DNA of 62,818 nucleotides from Lentisphaerota bacterium (GCA_021413965.1 JAIOPI010000034.1:1-62818), one strand, 5' to 3'. Shown: positions 16,854 through 27,053, counted from the first letter of the stretch. Made by a program: numbers and translations. The notes: generated from the sequence alone by a model not told the origin.

Positions 16854-16899
16854 GTCGGCTGATCGTCACCGCGCAGGACCCGCAGCGACGACGATTCGA

Positions 16900-18057
16900 T
16901 TAAGGAGGGGAGAGGTCCTCGTACACCAGAAGGGTTTTTTCGGCGGTGGCGCGCCAGGTGTAGCGGGCGGCCTGGGGCGGGCCCTTGCGGGACAAGTCGG
17001 CGGCGAGGGCGGGATCGGTCAGCACGGCCAGGATGTGGGCGGCAAAGCCGTCGACATCGTCGGGGGCGGCGTAGAGGGCGGCATCGCCGGCGACCTCGGG
17101 GAGTGCGCCGGCACGGCTGCAGACGACGGGAAGGCCGCAGGCCATAGCTTCCACGATTTGCAGGCCGAAGCCCTCGTAGCGCGACGGATGCACGAGCAGG
17201 TCCGCGTTCTGGTATAGCGTCACGAGGTCGTGGTCGGAGACATAGCCGGTCCATTGCACGTGATCGTCCACGGCAAGGCGGCGGGCGCACTCACTGGCCT
17301 GCGGGTAGCGCGGGTCGGGGGAGCCGGCGACCACGAGGCGGCAGGGGAAAGGCAGGCGGGGCCGGACGCGAGCAAAGGCCTCGACCAGCACGGGCAGGTT
17401 CTTGTAGGGGTCGGAGCGCCCGACGTACAGGATGCGCCGCTCTTCGGTGGCGTCCTTGGCGGGGCGCCGGGCGAGGGCGCTGAAGCGGGTCGCGACTCCG
17501 TTGTGGATGGGACATAGCTTGATGGCGCCATCGGCGGGGATTTCCAGGGTGCGGGCGATGTCGGCCGCGGAGGCGGCGCTGACGGTGATGATGCGGTCGG
17601 CGCGCTGGCCGATCTCGCGCATGAGCCAGCGGTAGATGGGGAATAGCCTGGCCTTGCGCGACTGGGGGGCGTGGTCGCGGAAGAGCAGCGGAATGACGTC
17701 GTGGATGGTGACGACGCAGCGGATGGTGCCGGCGCGGTTGCGGGGGAAGGCGCGCAGCGGAATCATGTAGTTGGTGGAATGGTAGACGTGGGCGCCGAGC
17801 CGGCGCAGTTCGCACGGCAGGTCCAGTTGGCCGCGCGGGGCGAAGACGCCGTAGGGCACGAGGTGGGGATGGACATTGAGCGCGGCATCGAGATCCAGTT
17901 CCTGGATCGTGCGCTGCATGACCGTGGCATCTTGAAAGAGCAGCGTGTAATCGTGGCGCCGCTCCATGACGGCGATCTGGCGAATCAGTTCGCGCGTGTA
18001 TTCGCCGATGCCTGAAATCTGGGTGAAGATCCAGCGGGCGTCGATGACGATCTTCAT
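16900..18057 (-). CDS. GT4-family glycosyltransferase
   Basis: 385 residues. Starts MKIVIDARWIFTQISGIGEY, the usual GT4 opening with a Gly-rich acceptor loop. Conserved YHSTNYMIPL, TIHDVIPLLF, YVGRSDPYKNLPVLVEA and, in the C-domain, HPSRYEGFGLQIVEAMACGL with the catalytic E-x7-E. Its start codon overlaps the stop of the next GT gene by 4 nt (ATGA, 18054-18057), so the two are translationally coupled. Acts presumably on a lipid-linked or LPS-type oligosaccharide; the donor sugar is unknown. Confidence 0.9.
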   Translation of the reverse strand: MKIVIDARWIFTQISGIGEYTRELIRQIAVMERRHDYTLLFQDATVMQRTIQELDLDAALNVHPHLVPYGVFAPRGQLDLPCELRRLGAHVYHSTNYMIPLRAFPRNRAGTIRCVVTIHDVIPLLFRDHAPQSRKARLFPIYRWLMREIGQRADRIITVSAASAADIARTLEIPADGAIKLCPIHNGVATRFSALARRPAKDATEERRILYVGRSDPYKNLPVLVEAFARVRPRLPFPCRLVVAGSPDPRYPQASECARRLAVDDHVQWTGYVSDHDLVTLYQNADLLVHPSRYEGFGLQIVEAMACGLPVVCSRAGALPEVAGDAALYAAPDDVDGFAAHILAVLTDPALAADLSRKGPPQAARYTWRATAEKTLLVYEDLSPP

Positions 18058-19175
18058 GCCGCCCCCCGGGTTTGCTCGTAGGCGGCGAGGGTCTCGCGGG
18101 CTGTGCGGTCCCAGTCATAGCGTGCGGCCTGGGTGAGGCCGCGTGCCGTCTGGCGCCGGCGCAGGTCCGTCTCGTGCAGCAGGCGTTCGGCGGCGTTGGC
18201 CCACTCGGCCACGTCGAATCCCGCGAGGGAGAGGGCGCCGTCGCCGAGGATTTCGGGGAGCGAGCCGCCGCGGGAGGCGAGGACCGGGGTGCCACAGGCC
18301 ATGGCTTCCAGCGGGGGGAAGCCGAAGCCTTCGTAGAACGAGGTGATCAGGAAGAGTTCGGCGCCTGCGTAGAGGGCGGGGAGCGCGTTGTCCTCGACAT
18401 GCTGGAGCAGGAGGATGTCAGCGGCGCGGGGCGAGCGCTTGATGCGCTCGAGGATGGGGCCGAACTTCCAGCCGAGACGGCCGGCGATGACCAGGCGCCC
18501 GTCGAAGGCGGGAAGGCGTTCGAAGAGTTCGATCAGGAACGGGAGATTCTTGCGGGGCTCCACGGTGCCGACGGTGAGCAGGTAGGGGCGATCAAGGCCC
18601 AGCGACGTCAGGGCGCGGGCGATGACGTCGTGGGGGGGGCGGTGGAATTCGGGGGCGATGCCAAGGTGTACGGCCCGGATGCGGTCGGCGGGCACGTGCA
18701 GGGTTTCGGCAATTTCGGAGGCGCTGAAGCGGGACACGGTCAGGATGCAGGCCGCGCGACGGGCGGTGTCGTCGATCCGCTTGAGGAGGTATTGCCGGTT
18801 GCGGTCTTCGGTGAACTCGGGGTGTCGCAGAAAGCTCATATCGTGGATGGTTACAACGGCCTTCCCGCGCCGCAGGGGGGGCGCGATGAAGTTGGGGAAG
18901 TGAAACAGATCGGCGGGTCCTGAGAAAGCGTCAAACGGCGGCCATTGGACGTGCTTCCACGCCGACTGGGCGAGTCGGCCGGGGCACCACGTCATGGGTT
19001 GGGACGTCGCACGCTGCACGGGGAAGGGCAGGCCCCGGCGGTGGAAGTCGAAGAAGAACAGGCGGAGCCTGTGGTCTGCGGCAAGGCGATCCAGATGTTG
19101 GACGAGTAACTGGGTATAGCGTCCCACCCCGGCGCGCTGGGCGATGGCCGCCTGCACGTCGATGCAAATATCCAT
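18054..19175 (-). CDS. GT4-family glycosyltransferase, first of three
   Basis: 373 residues. Starts MDICIDVQAAIAQRAGVGRY, again the GT4 acceptor loop. TIHDMSFLRHPEF, LTVGTVEPRKNLPFLIELF and TSFYEGFGFPPLEAMACGTP mark the domains, and the closing E-x7-E is present. First gene of the set in transcription order. The pattern of three consecutive retaining GTs without a polymerase, flippase or ligase nearby suggests that the rest of the surface-glycan pathway is elsewhere. Confidence 0.9.
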   Translation of the reverse strand: MDICIDVQAAIAQRAGVGRYTQLLVQHLDRLAADHRLRLFFFDFHRRGLPFPVQRATSQPMTWCPGRLAQSAWKHVQWPPFDAFSGPADLFHFPNFIAPPLRRGKAVVTIHDMSFLRHPEFTEDRNRQYLLKRIDDTARRAACILTVSRFSASEIAETLHVPADRIRAVHLGIAPEFHRPPHDVIARALTSLGLDRPYLLTVGTVEPRKNLPFLIELFERLPAFDGRLVIAGRLGWKFGPILERIKRSPRAADILLLQHVEDNALPALYAGAELFLITSFYEGFGFPPLEAMACGTPVLASRGGSLPEILGDGALSLAGFDVAEWANAAERLLHETDLRRRQTARGLTQAARYDWDRTARETLAAYEQTRGAA

Positions 19176-19269
19176 AGCGGTCTAGAGTATCGGCAAAGGG
19201 GGTGCGCATCAAGCGAGGAGGGACCTGGGCATCAGGGGGCGGAGGGGCGGGTGGCGGCCGCCCTGGTAA

Positions 19270-19297
19270 TTGACAATTCCCGTATGGATTATATCCT
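19270..19297 (+). promoter_or_regulatory. Putative promoter of the surface-repeat protein gene
   Basis: TTGACA (19270-19275), a 16-nt spacer and TATCCT (19292-19297), in a locally AT-rich stretch, about 50 nt before ATG 19350. Confidence 0.45.
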
Positions 19298-19349
19298 TAA
19301 GAAGAATCGTGTGCGCCGTGGTGGCGCGGCACGTCCAATGGAGGTGGGT

Positions 19350-20084
19350 ATGCAGGGCAAACTGATGGCGGTGGTGTTGGCAGCGTCGGTTATGGTGGCG
19401 GGTTCCGTTCGGGCGGATGAGGCGGCGGAAAGCACTGAGGCGGGCGTGGCAACGACGCCATTTCAGATTTCACTCTTCAATCCCGTGCAAGCGTTCAATC
19501 AGGAGCGCGACGTGCACGGCTTGAGCCTGAGTCTGCTTTACGGTCGTAGCGCCGACATGTCGGGCATGGACATTGGCCTGGTGCATCGTGCGGACGGTGA
19601 TTCGAAGGGGCTGGCGGTGGGGCTGGTCAACTGCGTGGGGGGGAGCGTGGATGGCGTCCAATTGGCCGGGCTGGCGCACGCGAAGGGTGACGTGACGGGG
19701 TATCAGTTGGGGCTGATTGCCTACACGGAGGCGGCGCTGAACGGCTATCAAGCGGGGCTGGTCTCGCTGGCAAAAGGTGGGGTCAAGGGCGGGCAGGAAG
19801 GGATTCTGGCCTGCACGGGTGGCGACGTGGATGGGTGGCAGGTGGGTGGCGTTGCGCACGCCAGGGGATCCGTCAACGGGACGCAGGTCGGGGTGGTGGC
19901 CCTGGCGGACGCGGTGGACGGCAACCAGATTGGCCTGGTGAACTACACCCACAAGGTGTCGGGCATGCAAATTGGCGGCATTAACATTACGCGGGAGCTG
20001 AGCGGATTGCAGATTGGTTTGCTGAACTTCCAGACGGAGCGTGAATTCTGGAAGATGGTGCCGTTGGTGAACGCCAGTTGGTAA
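19350..20084 (+). CDS. Secreted LA_2272-type surface repeat protein
   Basis: 244 residues. ATG 19350 is chosen because GGAGG (19340-19344) precedes it and the N-terminus is then a signal peptide ending VRA. The rest is about ten degenerate repeats of some 15 residues with the pattern G-x-Q-x-G-L-V/I (for example GYQLGLIAYTE, GNQIGLVNYTH, GMQIGGIN, GLQIGLLNF), which predict a stacked beta-solenoid. This matches the LA_2272-type surface repeat proteins known from Leptospira and Bacteroidetes; function is unknown. Monocistronic, with its own promoter and a strong intrinsic terminator at 20113-20150. Confidence 0.7.
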   Translation: MQGKLMAVVLAASVMVAGSVRADEAAESTEAGVATTPFQISLFNPVQAFNQERDVHGLSLSLLYGRSADMSGMDIGLVHRADGDSKGLAVGLVNCVGGSVDGVQLAGLAHAKGDVTGYQLGLIAYTEAALNGYQAGLVSLAKGGVKGGQEGILACTGGDVDGWQVGGVAHARGSVNGTQVGVVALADAVDGNQIGLVNYTHKVSGMQIGGINITRELSGLQIGLLNFQTEREFWKMVPLVNASW

Positions 20085-20112
20085 GTGGTCGTACTGCGCG
20101 TGGCGGTTTCGG

Positions 20113-20150
20113 CGGGCCGGGAGGATACTCCCGGTCCGCTTTGCTTTTCC
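20113..20150 (+). terminator. Intrinsic terminator of the repeat-protein gene
   Basis: CGGGCCGGGAG (20113-20123) pairs with CTCCCGGTCCG (20128-20138) around a GATA loop, with one G-U pair, and CTTTGCTTTT follows. This is a classical Rho-independent structure. Confidence 0.8.
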
Positions 20151-20180
20151 GGCTGCGGTCCGCGGTCGCCTAGCGCGCTG

Positions 20181-20210
20181 TTGACGGGGTGTGGGGAAGG
20201 CCGTTATGGT
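20181..20210 (+). promoter_or_regulatory. Putative grpE-dnaJ promoter
   Basis: TTGACG (20181-20186), an 18-nt spacer and TATGGT (20205-20210) precede grpE by 32 nt. No CIRCE inverted repeat (TTAGCACTC-N9-GAGTGCTAA) is seen, so HrcA control is not indicated. Confidence 0.5.
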
Positions 20211-20242
20211 TGCAGATTGTCTTTACGGGGAGTGGAAGGATC

Positions 20243-20965
20243 ATGACGAAAACAGAGCACGACCAGCCGAAGGTGGATCCGCCGGCCCAGGCCGGGCCAT
20301 CGCCGGACGCCGCCAGCGAGCCGAAGGGTGCCGACGCCAGCGCGACGGAGGCCCAACTGCCGCACGCGGACGAGAAAAAGTCGCGTTGGGGTACCGGGAA
20401 GAAAGAGAAGCGGCAGATTGAAGAGCTGACGCTGGCCAAGGAAGCGGCGGAGCAGGCCCAGGCAGCGCTCCATGATCGCCTTCTGCGGTTGCAGGCTGAC
20501 TTCGACAATTTCCGGAAGCGCACGGTGCGCGAGAAGGCGGAACTGTTTCGGACGGCCAATGAGGATTTGCTTGCCGAACTGCTGCCCGTGGTCGATCACT
20601 TCGAGCTCGCCTTTGGTTCCGTGGAGAGCGGTCGCGACAACGACGCCTTCACCCGGGGCGTACGCATGGTTCGGGACCAGCTGATTGCCGTGCTGGGGAA
20701 GTTCGGGCTTCAGCCGCTGGAGGCGGCGGGGCAGACGTTTGATCCGGCGCGGCACGAGGCCATCTCGCATCTGCCGTCCGAGACGGTGCCGGAGAATGGG
20801 ATTCTGGTGCAGACTCGGCGGGGGTATTTGTTGGGGGACAAGCTCCTGCGTCCGGCGCAAGTGGTGGTCTCGAGCGGGAACCCCCATGCCGCACCGCCCC
20901 CGGGGGCGCCGGCACCGGAAGGCGGTTCCGCGGCGCCGACTGAATCGACGGCGGGAAAGGAATAG
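20243..20965 (+). CDS. grpE: Nucleotide exchange factor GrpE
   Basis: 240 residues. Promotes ADP release from DnaK. ATG 20243 follows GGAAGGA at good spacing; the frame is open upstream. The N-terminal 50 residues are Pro/Ala/Glu-rich and disordered. A coiled coil follows (about 50-95), then the family core LLRLQADFDNFRKRT and PVVDHFELA, and the beta-domain signature GILVQTRRGYLLGDKLLRPAQVVVS (residues split over two strands). A Pro/Ala-rich C-terminal tail of about 30 residues is unusual. dnaJ starts 3 nt after its stop; dnaK is not adjacent. Confidence 0.95.
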   Translation: MTKTEHDQPKVDPPAQAGPSPDAASEPKGADASATEAQLPHADEKKSRWGTGKKEKRQIEELTLAKEAAEQAQAALHDRLLRLQADFDNFRKRTVREKAELFRTANEDLLAELLPVVDHFELAFGSVESGRDNDAFTRGVRMVRDQLIAVLGKFGLQPLEAAGQTFDPARHEAISHLPSETVPENGILVQTRRGYLLGDKLLRPAQVVVSSGNPHAAPPPGAPAPEGGSAAPTESTAGKE

Positions 20966-20968
20966 CCC

Positions 20969-22165
<1,197 letters not shown>

Positions 22166-22259
22166 GGCGTCGGTCGACGGTTTTCAGTGTTCGGGGGGCG
22201 GACCGCTTTCGGGTCGGAATGCTCTCGCGAAGTGATTGACGGCGGACCCCTGTTACACC

Positions 22260-23009
22260 ATGCATCGCTGCTATATACCGCCGGACGCCTGGGGTGACGG
22301 GGTGCTGCGGCCGGATGCGGAGGAAGCGCATCACCTGACGCACGTTCTGCGCGTGCGGGAGGGGGATGCCATCACGGTGTTTGACGGATGCGGGCGCCGG
22401 GTGCAGGCGGTGGTCACGCGCGCGGCGGGCGGATCTCGCGCGGTTCCTTTTGCGTTCACCCCGATCCCCGGCACCGAGCAGCAGCAACCGACCCCTTTTC
22501 CTCTCGCGCTCTACCAGTCGATCATCAAGGGCAACCGCATGGACATGCTGATCGAGAAGGCGGCGGAGTTGGGGGCCACCGTGATTGTGCCGGTGGTCAC
22601 GGAGCGTACGGTGGTGCGGCTGGCGGCGGCACAGGCCGAGGAGCGCCGCGAGCGCTGGCAGCGGATTGCGGTGGGCGCGGCCAAGCAATGCGGCGAGGAT
22701 TGGGTTCCGACCGTGGCGCCGGTGGTGACGTTGGCGGCGGCGTTACGCGAGGCGGGCCGGACGGCCTTGTGCCTGGTGGGGGCTCTGCTGCCGGGGGTGT
22801 CGCCGTTGCGGGAGGTGGTGGACGCGCGGCGTGCGAGCGGCGGATTCGAGGCGGCAGCCTGCCTGGTGGGGCCGGAGGGCGACTTCACGGAGGCGGAGTA
22901 CGGGGCTTGCCTGGAGGCCGGGGCGATTCCGGTGCGTTTGGGGCCGCGGGTGCTACGGGCCGAGACGGCTGCGTTCTACATGCTCAGCGCGCTGACGGCG
23001 TTGCGGTAG
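22260..23009 (+). CDS. rsmE: 16S rRNA m3U1498 methyltransferase RsmE
   Basis: 249 residues. A SPOUT-class SAM-dependent enzyme that methylates N3 of U1498 in 16S rRNA. ATG 22260 (MHRCYIPP) matches the family; a TTG eight codons upstream is the only longer alternative. The N-terminal PUA-like domain has EAHHLTHVLRVREGD. The SPOUT knot signatures are CLVGPEGDFTEAEY and LGPRVLRAETAAFYMLSAL. It lies 94 nt after dnaJ in the same direction, a frequent arrangement. Its 3' side is the large palindrome/tandem-repeat region. Confidence 0.94.
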   Translation: MHRCYIPPDAWGDGVLRPDAEEAHHLTHVLRVREGDAITVFDGCGRRVQAVVTRAAGGSRAVPFAFTPIPGTEQQQPTPFPLALYQSIIKGNRMDMLIEKAAELGATVIVPVVTERTVVRLAAAQAEERRERWQRIAVGAAKQCGEDWVPTVAPVVTLAAALREAGRTALCLVGALLPGVSPLREVVDARRASGGFEAAACLVGPEGDFTEAEYGACLEAGAIPVRLGPRVLRAETAAFYMLSALTALR

Positions 23010-23073
23010 GCTGGGTTTCCTGCACTTGCGTGGGGACTCTTTCGCTTGTGCGCGGCGGGTTGGTTCCGCCAAT

Positions 23074-23243
23074 GCGTCATGCGTTTGGTGCGCCTGTGAG
23101 CGTCCATTTCACCCCATCCGCGGCGTTGTCTTGGGCGGCGCGTACCAGGAGTACAGCGCCGCCCAAGACGCCTTGCGGCTGGGGCAAACTGGACGCTCAC
23201 AGGCGCATCCCTCCCTGCGGTCGGGCAACCAAACGCATGACGC
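23074..23243. repeat. Very large imperfect palindrome (about 170 bp)
   Basis: Nested inverted pairs share one centre. GTCTTGGGCGGCGC (23128-23141) pairs with 23156-23169, all 14 bases. TGCGCCTGTGAGCGTCCA (23089-23106) pairs with 23190-23207, all 18 bases. GCGTCATGCGTTTGGT (23074-23089) pairs with 23228-23243, all 16 bases after a 20-nt bulge. The segments between them are partly complementary. The loop GTACCAGGAGTACA is itself near-palindromic. No gene lies between the rsmE stop and the DUF2723 stop. Confidence 0.85.
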
Positions 23244-23588
23244 GGTGCCCCTCGCCTAGTGCCCCGCTGGGTGGCGGGGCACTGGCGAGTTCGGAGGCGG
23301 TTGGGTGGATCCTGGTGTGTGTGGGGCTGGCGGTGGTGCGATGAGACGCATCCCTCCCTGCGGTCGGGCAACCGGACGCATGACGCGGCGGCCCTCGCCT
23401 GGTGCCCCGCTGGGTGGCGGGGCACTGGCGAGTTTGGAGGCGGTTGGGTGGACCATGGTGTGTGTGGGGTTGGCGGTAGTGCGATGAAACGCATCCCTCG
23501 CTGCGGTGGGGCAACCAAACGCATGACGCGGTGGCCCTCGCCTGGTGCCCTGCTGGGTGGCGGGGCGCTGGCGAGTTCGGAGGCGGTG
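23204..23588. repeat. 143-bp direct tandem repeat, 2.7 copies
   Basis: Units begin CGCATCCCTC at 23204, 23347 and 23490; the third is cut short at about 23588, just before the DUF2723 stop codon. The units are about 90% identical. The 143-bp period is not divisible by three, so repeated translation in one frame is excluded. Each unit contains one near-copy of the outer palindrome arm (ACCAAACGCATGACGC) and a small GC hairpin (GTGCCCCGC...GCGGGGCAC in units 1 and 2). Confidence 0.85.
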
Positions 23589-23601
23589 CGGGGGGCGCAG
23601 G

Positions 23602-26600
23602 CTAGCGGGTGACGCCGGGCATTTCCAGGAGGTTGACGGCGGGGGCCGCGGCGTTTTGCATCAGGGGTGCGAAACGGTCGTCGCGTTGGATGAGAGCGTC
23701 GGCTTCAGCGCCGCCCACGAGGCGGGCCTGTTGCAGGGCCTCTGCGGCGGCATTAGTCTGCTGGAGCGACAGGTAGATGTAGGAGAGATCCAGCCAGGCC
23801 TTCCAGTCGCGAGGGTTGGCCTGCACGTAGCGCTGCAGGCTGGTCACCATCTTGGCGGGCATTTGGGCATCCGCGTACATGCGGGCCATGTTCAAGTAGA
23901 TTTCGGGCGGGGTGTTGGGCGGCATGACGGCCAGACAGCGGTCGAGCGCCTGATCCATTTTCGCGTACTGCTTGCCCGTGTAAAGCAGGGTGGCGGCCTG
24001 GTAGAGATACTGCGGCGGGAGGTTGGTGTTGGAAAGCACCCCGTCCATGATTTCGACGAATCGGCCCGGCTGCATGGCCTGCTGATAGGCTTCGGCGAGT
24101 TCGAACGCCGCGCCAATGTCCATCGAGCCCGTGCGGCGCTTCACCTCAAGCTCGACGATGCGCTGGTTCAGTTCCTGGATGCGCCCCAGCTGGTTGATGA
24201 AATCAGGCACGCGATCATTCCCCGGATCGGCCTCGCTGTACTCCTGCATGATGGCCTTGGACTCATCGAAGCGGCCTTCGCGCAGGAGGACTTCCTGGAC
24301 GAGGCGGAAATTGGCCTCGGGGCTGAGGGGGTAGAGGATGCGAGCTTCGTGGAAGGCCTGCTCGGCGTTGGCCATCTGGCCCCGATTGGCGTACAGCCCG
24401 CCGATGGCGCTGCGCAGCTTCGAGAAGGATTTGCGCGCCACGACGTCGCGCAGGAATTTGTTACTGCCCACGAGCCGGCGGGTGTACCAGTCCCAGAAGT
24501 CGAGGTCGTTGCGGACGTTATCCTCGGCGAGAGGCGTCTGTTCCGCGTTGATCTTCATGATCAGGCCGTGCGGCGAGAGGAACGGGTACATCCACTGGAT
24601 GACGTAGCTTTCCTCGACGTAGAAGTCGTGGCGGTACTTATTATGCTTGAAGATCATCTCGGCCAGGATGCCGTTGATTTCCATGACGCCGAGGGCGCCG
24701 CTGACCTGGACGCGGCCGCCTTCGATCTTCAGTTCGGCGTTGGGCGGGCGCTTGCCGGACTGGACTTCATCCACGTAGATGCGGAAGGCGGTGGCGCTGT
24801 CCTGCTGTCCGGGGATCCAGATCTGGTCGCCGTACAGGTCGCGCGTGACGTTCATGAAGGTATTGTCGGCCAGTGCGTTTTGCGTGATGAGGTAGACATC
24901 TTCGCGGACCCTGGCGCAGTAGATCATGTAGGTGGGGACAAAGCGTCCGGGGTCGGTGCCGCCGAAGAAGACGGCGGCGTGGGACATGGCGGGGGGATAG
25001 ACGGGATTGGGGATGGGCTCTTCCTTGGGCGAGAGTTCCTCCTGGATGGCGGCCGCGCCCCGCAGCTGGTAGTTGCCGAACTGCCAGCCGAAATCGTGCC
25101 CATTCTGCTCCGTGCCGCCGGAGAGCCGGATCAATTCCGAGCTGTAGGCATTGTGCAGGATGGGTGAGAGGGGCAGGGCCAGCGCCACGAGGATGGCGAG
25201 CATGCGCAGGGCGCGATTGCTCTTGAACACGGTGTCCGTCCAGGCCATGCCGAAGATCAGGCCGTAACCGATCCAGAAGGCATACAGCGCGTGTGACGAG
25301 ATGAACTTGACGCGCTGGATGAAGGCGTCCTGCACGTCGCCCTTGGGGTTGGCCAGGATGATGAGCACCAGGCTCATGACGAGGAACCCGGAGAGCGTCG
25401 CGACGACCCATTTCTGGGCGTTGTCATCGATGGTCATGCGCAAATCGTGCCGGCTGCGGTGGAGCCACAGGGCCGCGACGACGACGGCGCCGATCGCCAG
25501 GGCGCAGAGGGACAGGACGGGATTGTGCGACTTGACGCCCACGCCGGTCGCACCGACGAGGTAAGCCACGCCGCCGACCCAGCGGGCGGTCTTGAGAATG
25601 AACTGGGCGCGTGTGCTCGACGTGACGGCGTCGCTTCCGGCCACGTAGTCCCAGAACGCCCAGGCCCGGGCCGCGAAAATGGCCATGCCACCCAAGAACA
25701 CCATGATGAGGACGCCGGCGACGAAGATCTTGTCCGCGCGCAGGGGGACCCAGCCGATGGTCATCGCGAGGAGGCGCTCGAGGGCGAGGGCGCCGACGGC
25801 GAGGATGGAGAGGATGACGGCGATGTGGAGGCCATTAACCTGGCGTTGCCCGGCTTTCAGGCGCCACACGGTGAAGGGCAGGAAGCCCATGAGGGCGAGA
25901 GGCAGGGTGAACTGCTCGCGCAAGTCGGTGAAGTAGGCGCCCATTTGCACGATGAATTTCGCGGAGAAGACATCGGTGGGGACGATTTTCTCGTACTGGC
26001 CACGGGTGATGGCGTGGAGGAAGCCTTCCCACGTGCGGGGGAAGCCCCAGTTCATGGGCGGGTTGCGCAGGTCGGAGACGAGCGGCATGTAGCCGTAGAA
26101 GCCGAGGCCGATTTCGGCGAAGAGGATGGTCAGGGCAATGGCGCGCCCGCGCGGCATGAAGAAGTAGATGAGGGTGAGCACCAGCAGGTTGAGGGCGAGA
26201 TAGGCAAAGCAGTCGGCATTCAGCGGGTGCGAGATGAGGGGCAGGTGCCCCTTCTGGATCAGCAGCAGCGTGAGGAGGATCGGTGCGGCGCCGATGATGA
26301 AGCCGCGGAAGAGGCGGATGTCGCGCAGCATGATGGCGAGGACGAGAGGGAGGATGGCGAGCAGGATGACCTGGTAGTTGGTCATGCCGAGGCCGAACAC
26401 GAAGGCGGTCACCCAGAGCAGGTGGTCGGAGGGACGGCACATCCACCAGTAGGTCAGCAGGAAGATGAGGACGAGGAAGAAGGCATTGAGGCTGTAGACT
26501 TCGACGATGACGGACTGGGACCATTCGATGGGGGTGAAGGCGAAGAGGAGGCTGCTGGCGACGCCGGCGGCCCAGCAGATAGCGTTGTCGTGGCGCTGGT

Positions 26601-27015
26601 GGCCTTGCTGGGCCGTGCCGCGATACTGGCGGAGGAGGTCGGAACCGGAGCGGGAGATGAGCATGGCGGAGATGCCGGCCGCGAGGGCCCCGAAGACGAC
26701 GGAGACGAGGCCGATGCTCCAAGCCGGGTTGGGCTGGCCGCGGAAGGGGACGAAGGCGAAGATGCGGGTGAAGATCCAGGAGATGAGCGTCCAGATGGGG
26801 TAGCCGGGCGGGTGGGGAACGCCCAGGAACGCGCCGGCGGTGGCCAGTTCCCCGGAATCTTCGAGGGTCACGGTGGGGGCCATCGTGTAGAAATAGACGG
26901 CAAAGGTGGCCAGCGTGGCCGTCCAGAAGGCGGCCCAGTCGAGCCCGCGGAAGAACCGCGTGGTGGGGGCAGGCTCCGCGGCGGGAGCAGTATCGCGCTG
27001 ACTAGCCATGGGCAT
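23602..27015 (-). CDS. DUF2723 multispanning membrane protein with C-terminal TPRs (GT-C-like)
   Basis: 1137 residues from ATG 27015 (MPMASQRD; the frame is open further upstream and ATG 27009 is also possible). The N-terminal half has about 12 predicted membrane helices. The DUF2723 signature is early: LEDSGELATAGAFLGVPHPP, whose acidic residues follow the first helix as in GT-C mannosyltransferases. A periplasmic segment (about 640-830) and TPR-like helices (about 850-1110, for example AEQAFHEARILYPLSPEANF) follow. Likely a polyprenol-phosphate-sugar-dependent glycosyltransferase, which fits the DPM-synthase-like gene in the same run. The stop abuts the third 143-bp repeat. Confidence 0.82.
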   Translation of the reverse strand: MPMASQRDTAPAAEPAPTTRFFRGLDWAAFWTATLATFAVYFYTMAPTVTLEDSGELATAGAFLGVPHPPGYPIWTLISWIFTRIFAFVPFRGQPNPAWSIGLVSVVFGALAAGISAMLISRSGSDLLRQYRGTAQQGHQRHDNAICWAAGVASSLLFAFTPIEWSQSVIVEVYSLNAFFLVLIFLLTYWWMCRPSDHLLWVTAFVFGLGMTNYQVILLAILPLVLAIMLRDIRLFRGFIIGAAPILLTLLLIQKGHLPLISHPLNADCFAYLALNLLVLTLIYFFMPRGRAIALTILFAEIGLGFYGYMPLVSDLRNPPMNWGFPRTWEGFLHAITRGQYEKIVPTDVFSAKFIVQMGAYFTDLREQFTLPLALMGFLPFTVWRLKAGQRQVNGLHIAVILSILAVGALALERLLAMTIGWVPLRADKIFVAGVLIMVFLGGMAIFAARAWAFWDYVAGSDAVTSSTRAQFILKTARWVGGVAYLVGATGVGVKSHNPVLSLCALAIGAVVVAALWLHRSRHDLRMTIDDNAQKWVVATLSGFLVMSLVLIILANPKGDVQDAFIQRVKFISSHALYAFWIGYGLIFGMAWTDTVFKSNRALRMLAILVALALPLSPILHNAYSSELIRLSGGTEQNGHDFGWQFGNYQLRGAAAIQEELSPKEEPIPNPVYPPAMSHAAVFFGGTDPGRFVPTYMIYCARVREDVYLITQNALADNTFMNVTRDLYGDQIWIPGQQDSATAFRIYVDEVQSGKRPPNAELKIEGGRVQVSGALGVMEINGILAEMIFKHNKYRHDFYVEESYVIQWMYPFLSPHGLIMKINAEQTPLAEDNVRNDLDFWDWYTRRLVGSNKFLRDVVARKSFSKLRSAIGGLYANRGQMANAEQAFHEARILYPLSPEANFRLVQEVLLREGRFDESKAIMQEYSEADPGNDRVPDFINQLGRIQELNQRIVELEVKRRTGSMDIGAAFELAEAYQQAMQPGRFVEIMDGVLSNTNLPPQYLYQAATLLYTGKQYAKMDQALDRCLAVMPPNTPPEIYLNMARMYADAQMPAKMVTSLQRYVQANPRDWKAWLDLSYIYLSLQQTNAAAEALQQARLVGGAEADALIQRDDRFAPLMQNAAAPAVNLLEMPGVTR

Positions 27016-27024
27016 AAACGGAAC

Positions 27025-27053
27025 CGTATAACACGCCCGTCGAGTGGTCGCAA
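27025..27053 (-). promoter_or_regulatory. Putative promoter giving near-leaderless DUF2723 mRNA
   Basis: On the minus strand TTGCGA (27048-27053), a 17-nt spacer and TATACG (27025-27030). The -10 ends 9 nt before ATG 27015, and no Shine-Dalgarno lies between. Confidence 0.5.

Noticed and set aside
20085..20242. CIRCE/HrcA operator before grpE
   Set aside because: No TTAGCACTC-N9-GAGTGCTAA-like repeat is visible in the upstream region.
23074..23243. Integron attC site
   Set aside because: Arms are long and perfect rather than short with GTTRRRY/RYYYAAC core sites, and no integrase or cassette array is present.
22976..23524. 182-residue minus-strand frame in the tandem repeat region
   Set aside because: Its repeated peptide comes from the 143-bp units shifting frame (period not divisible by 3), and there is no Shine-Dalgarno or domain.
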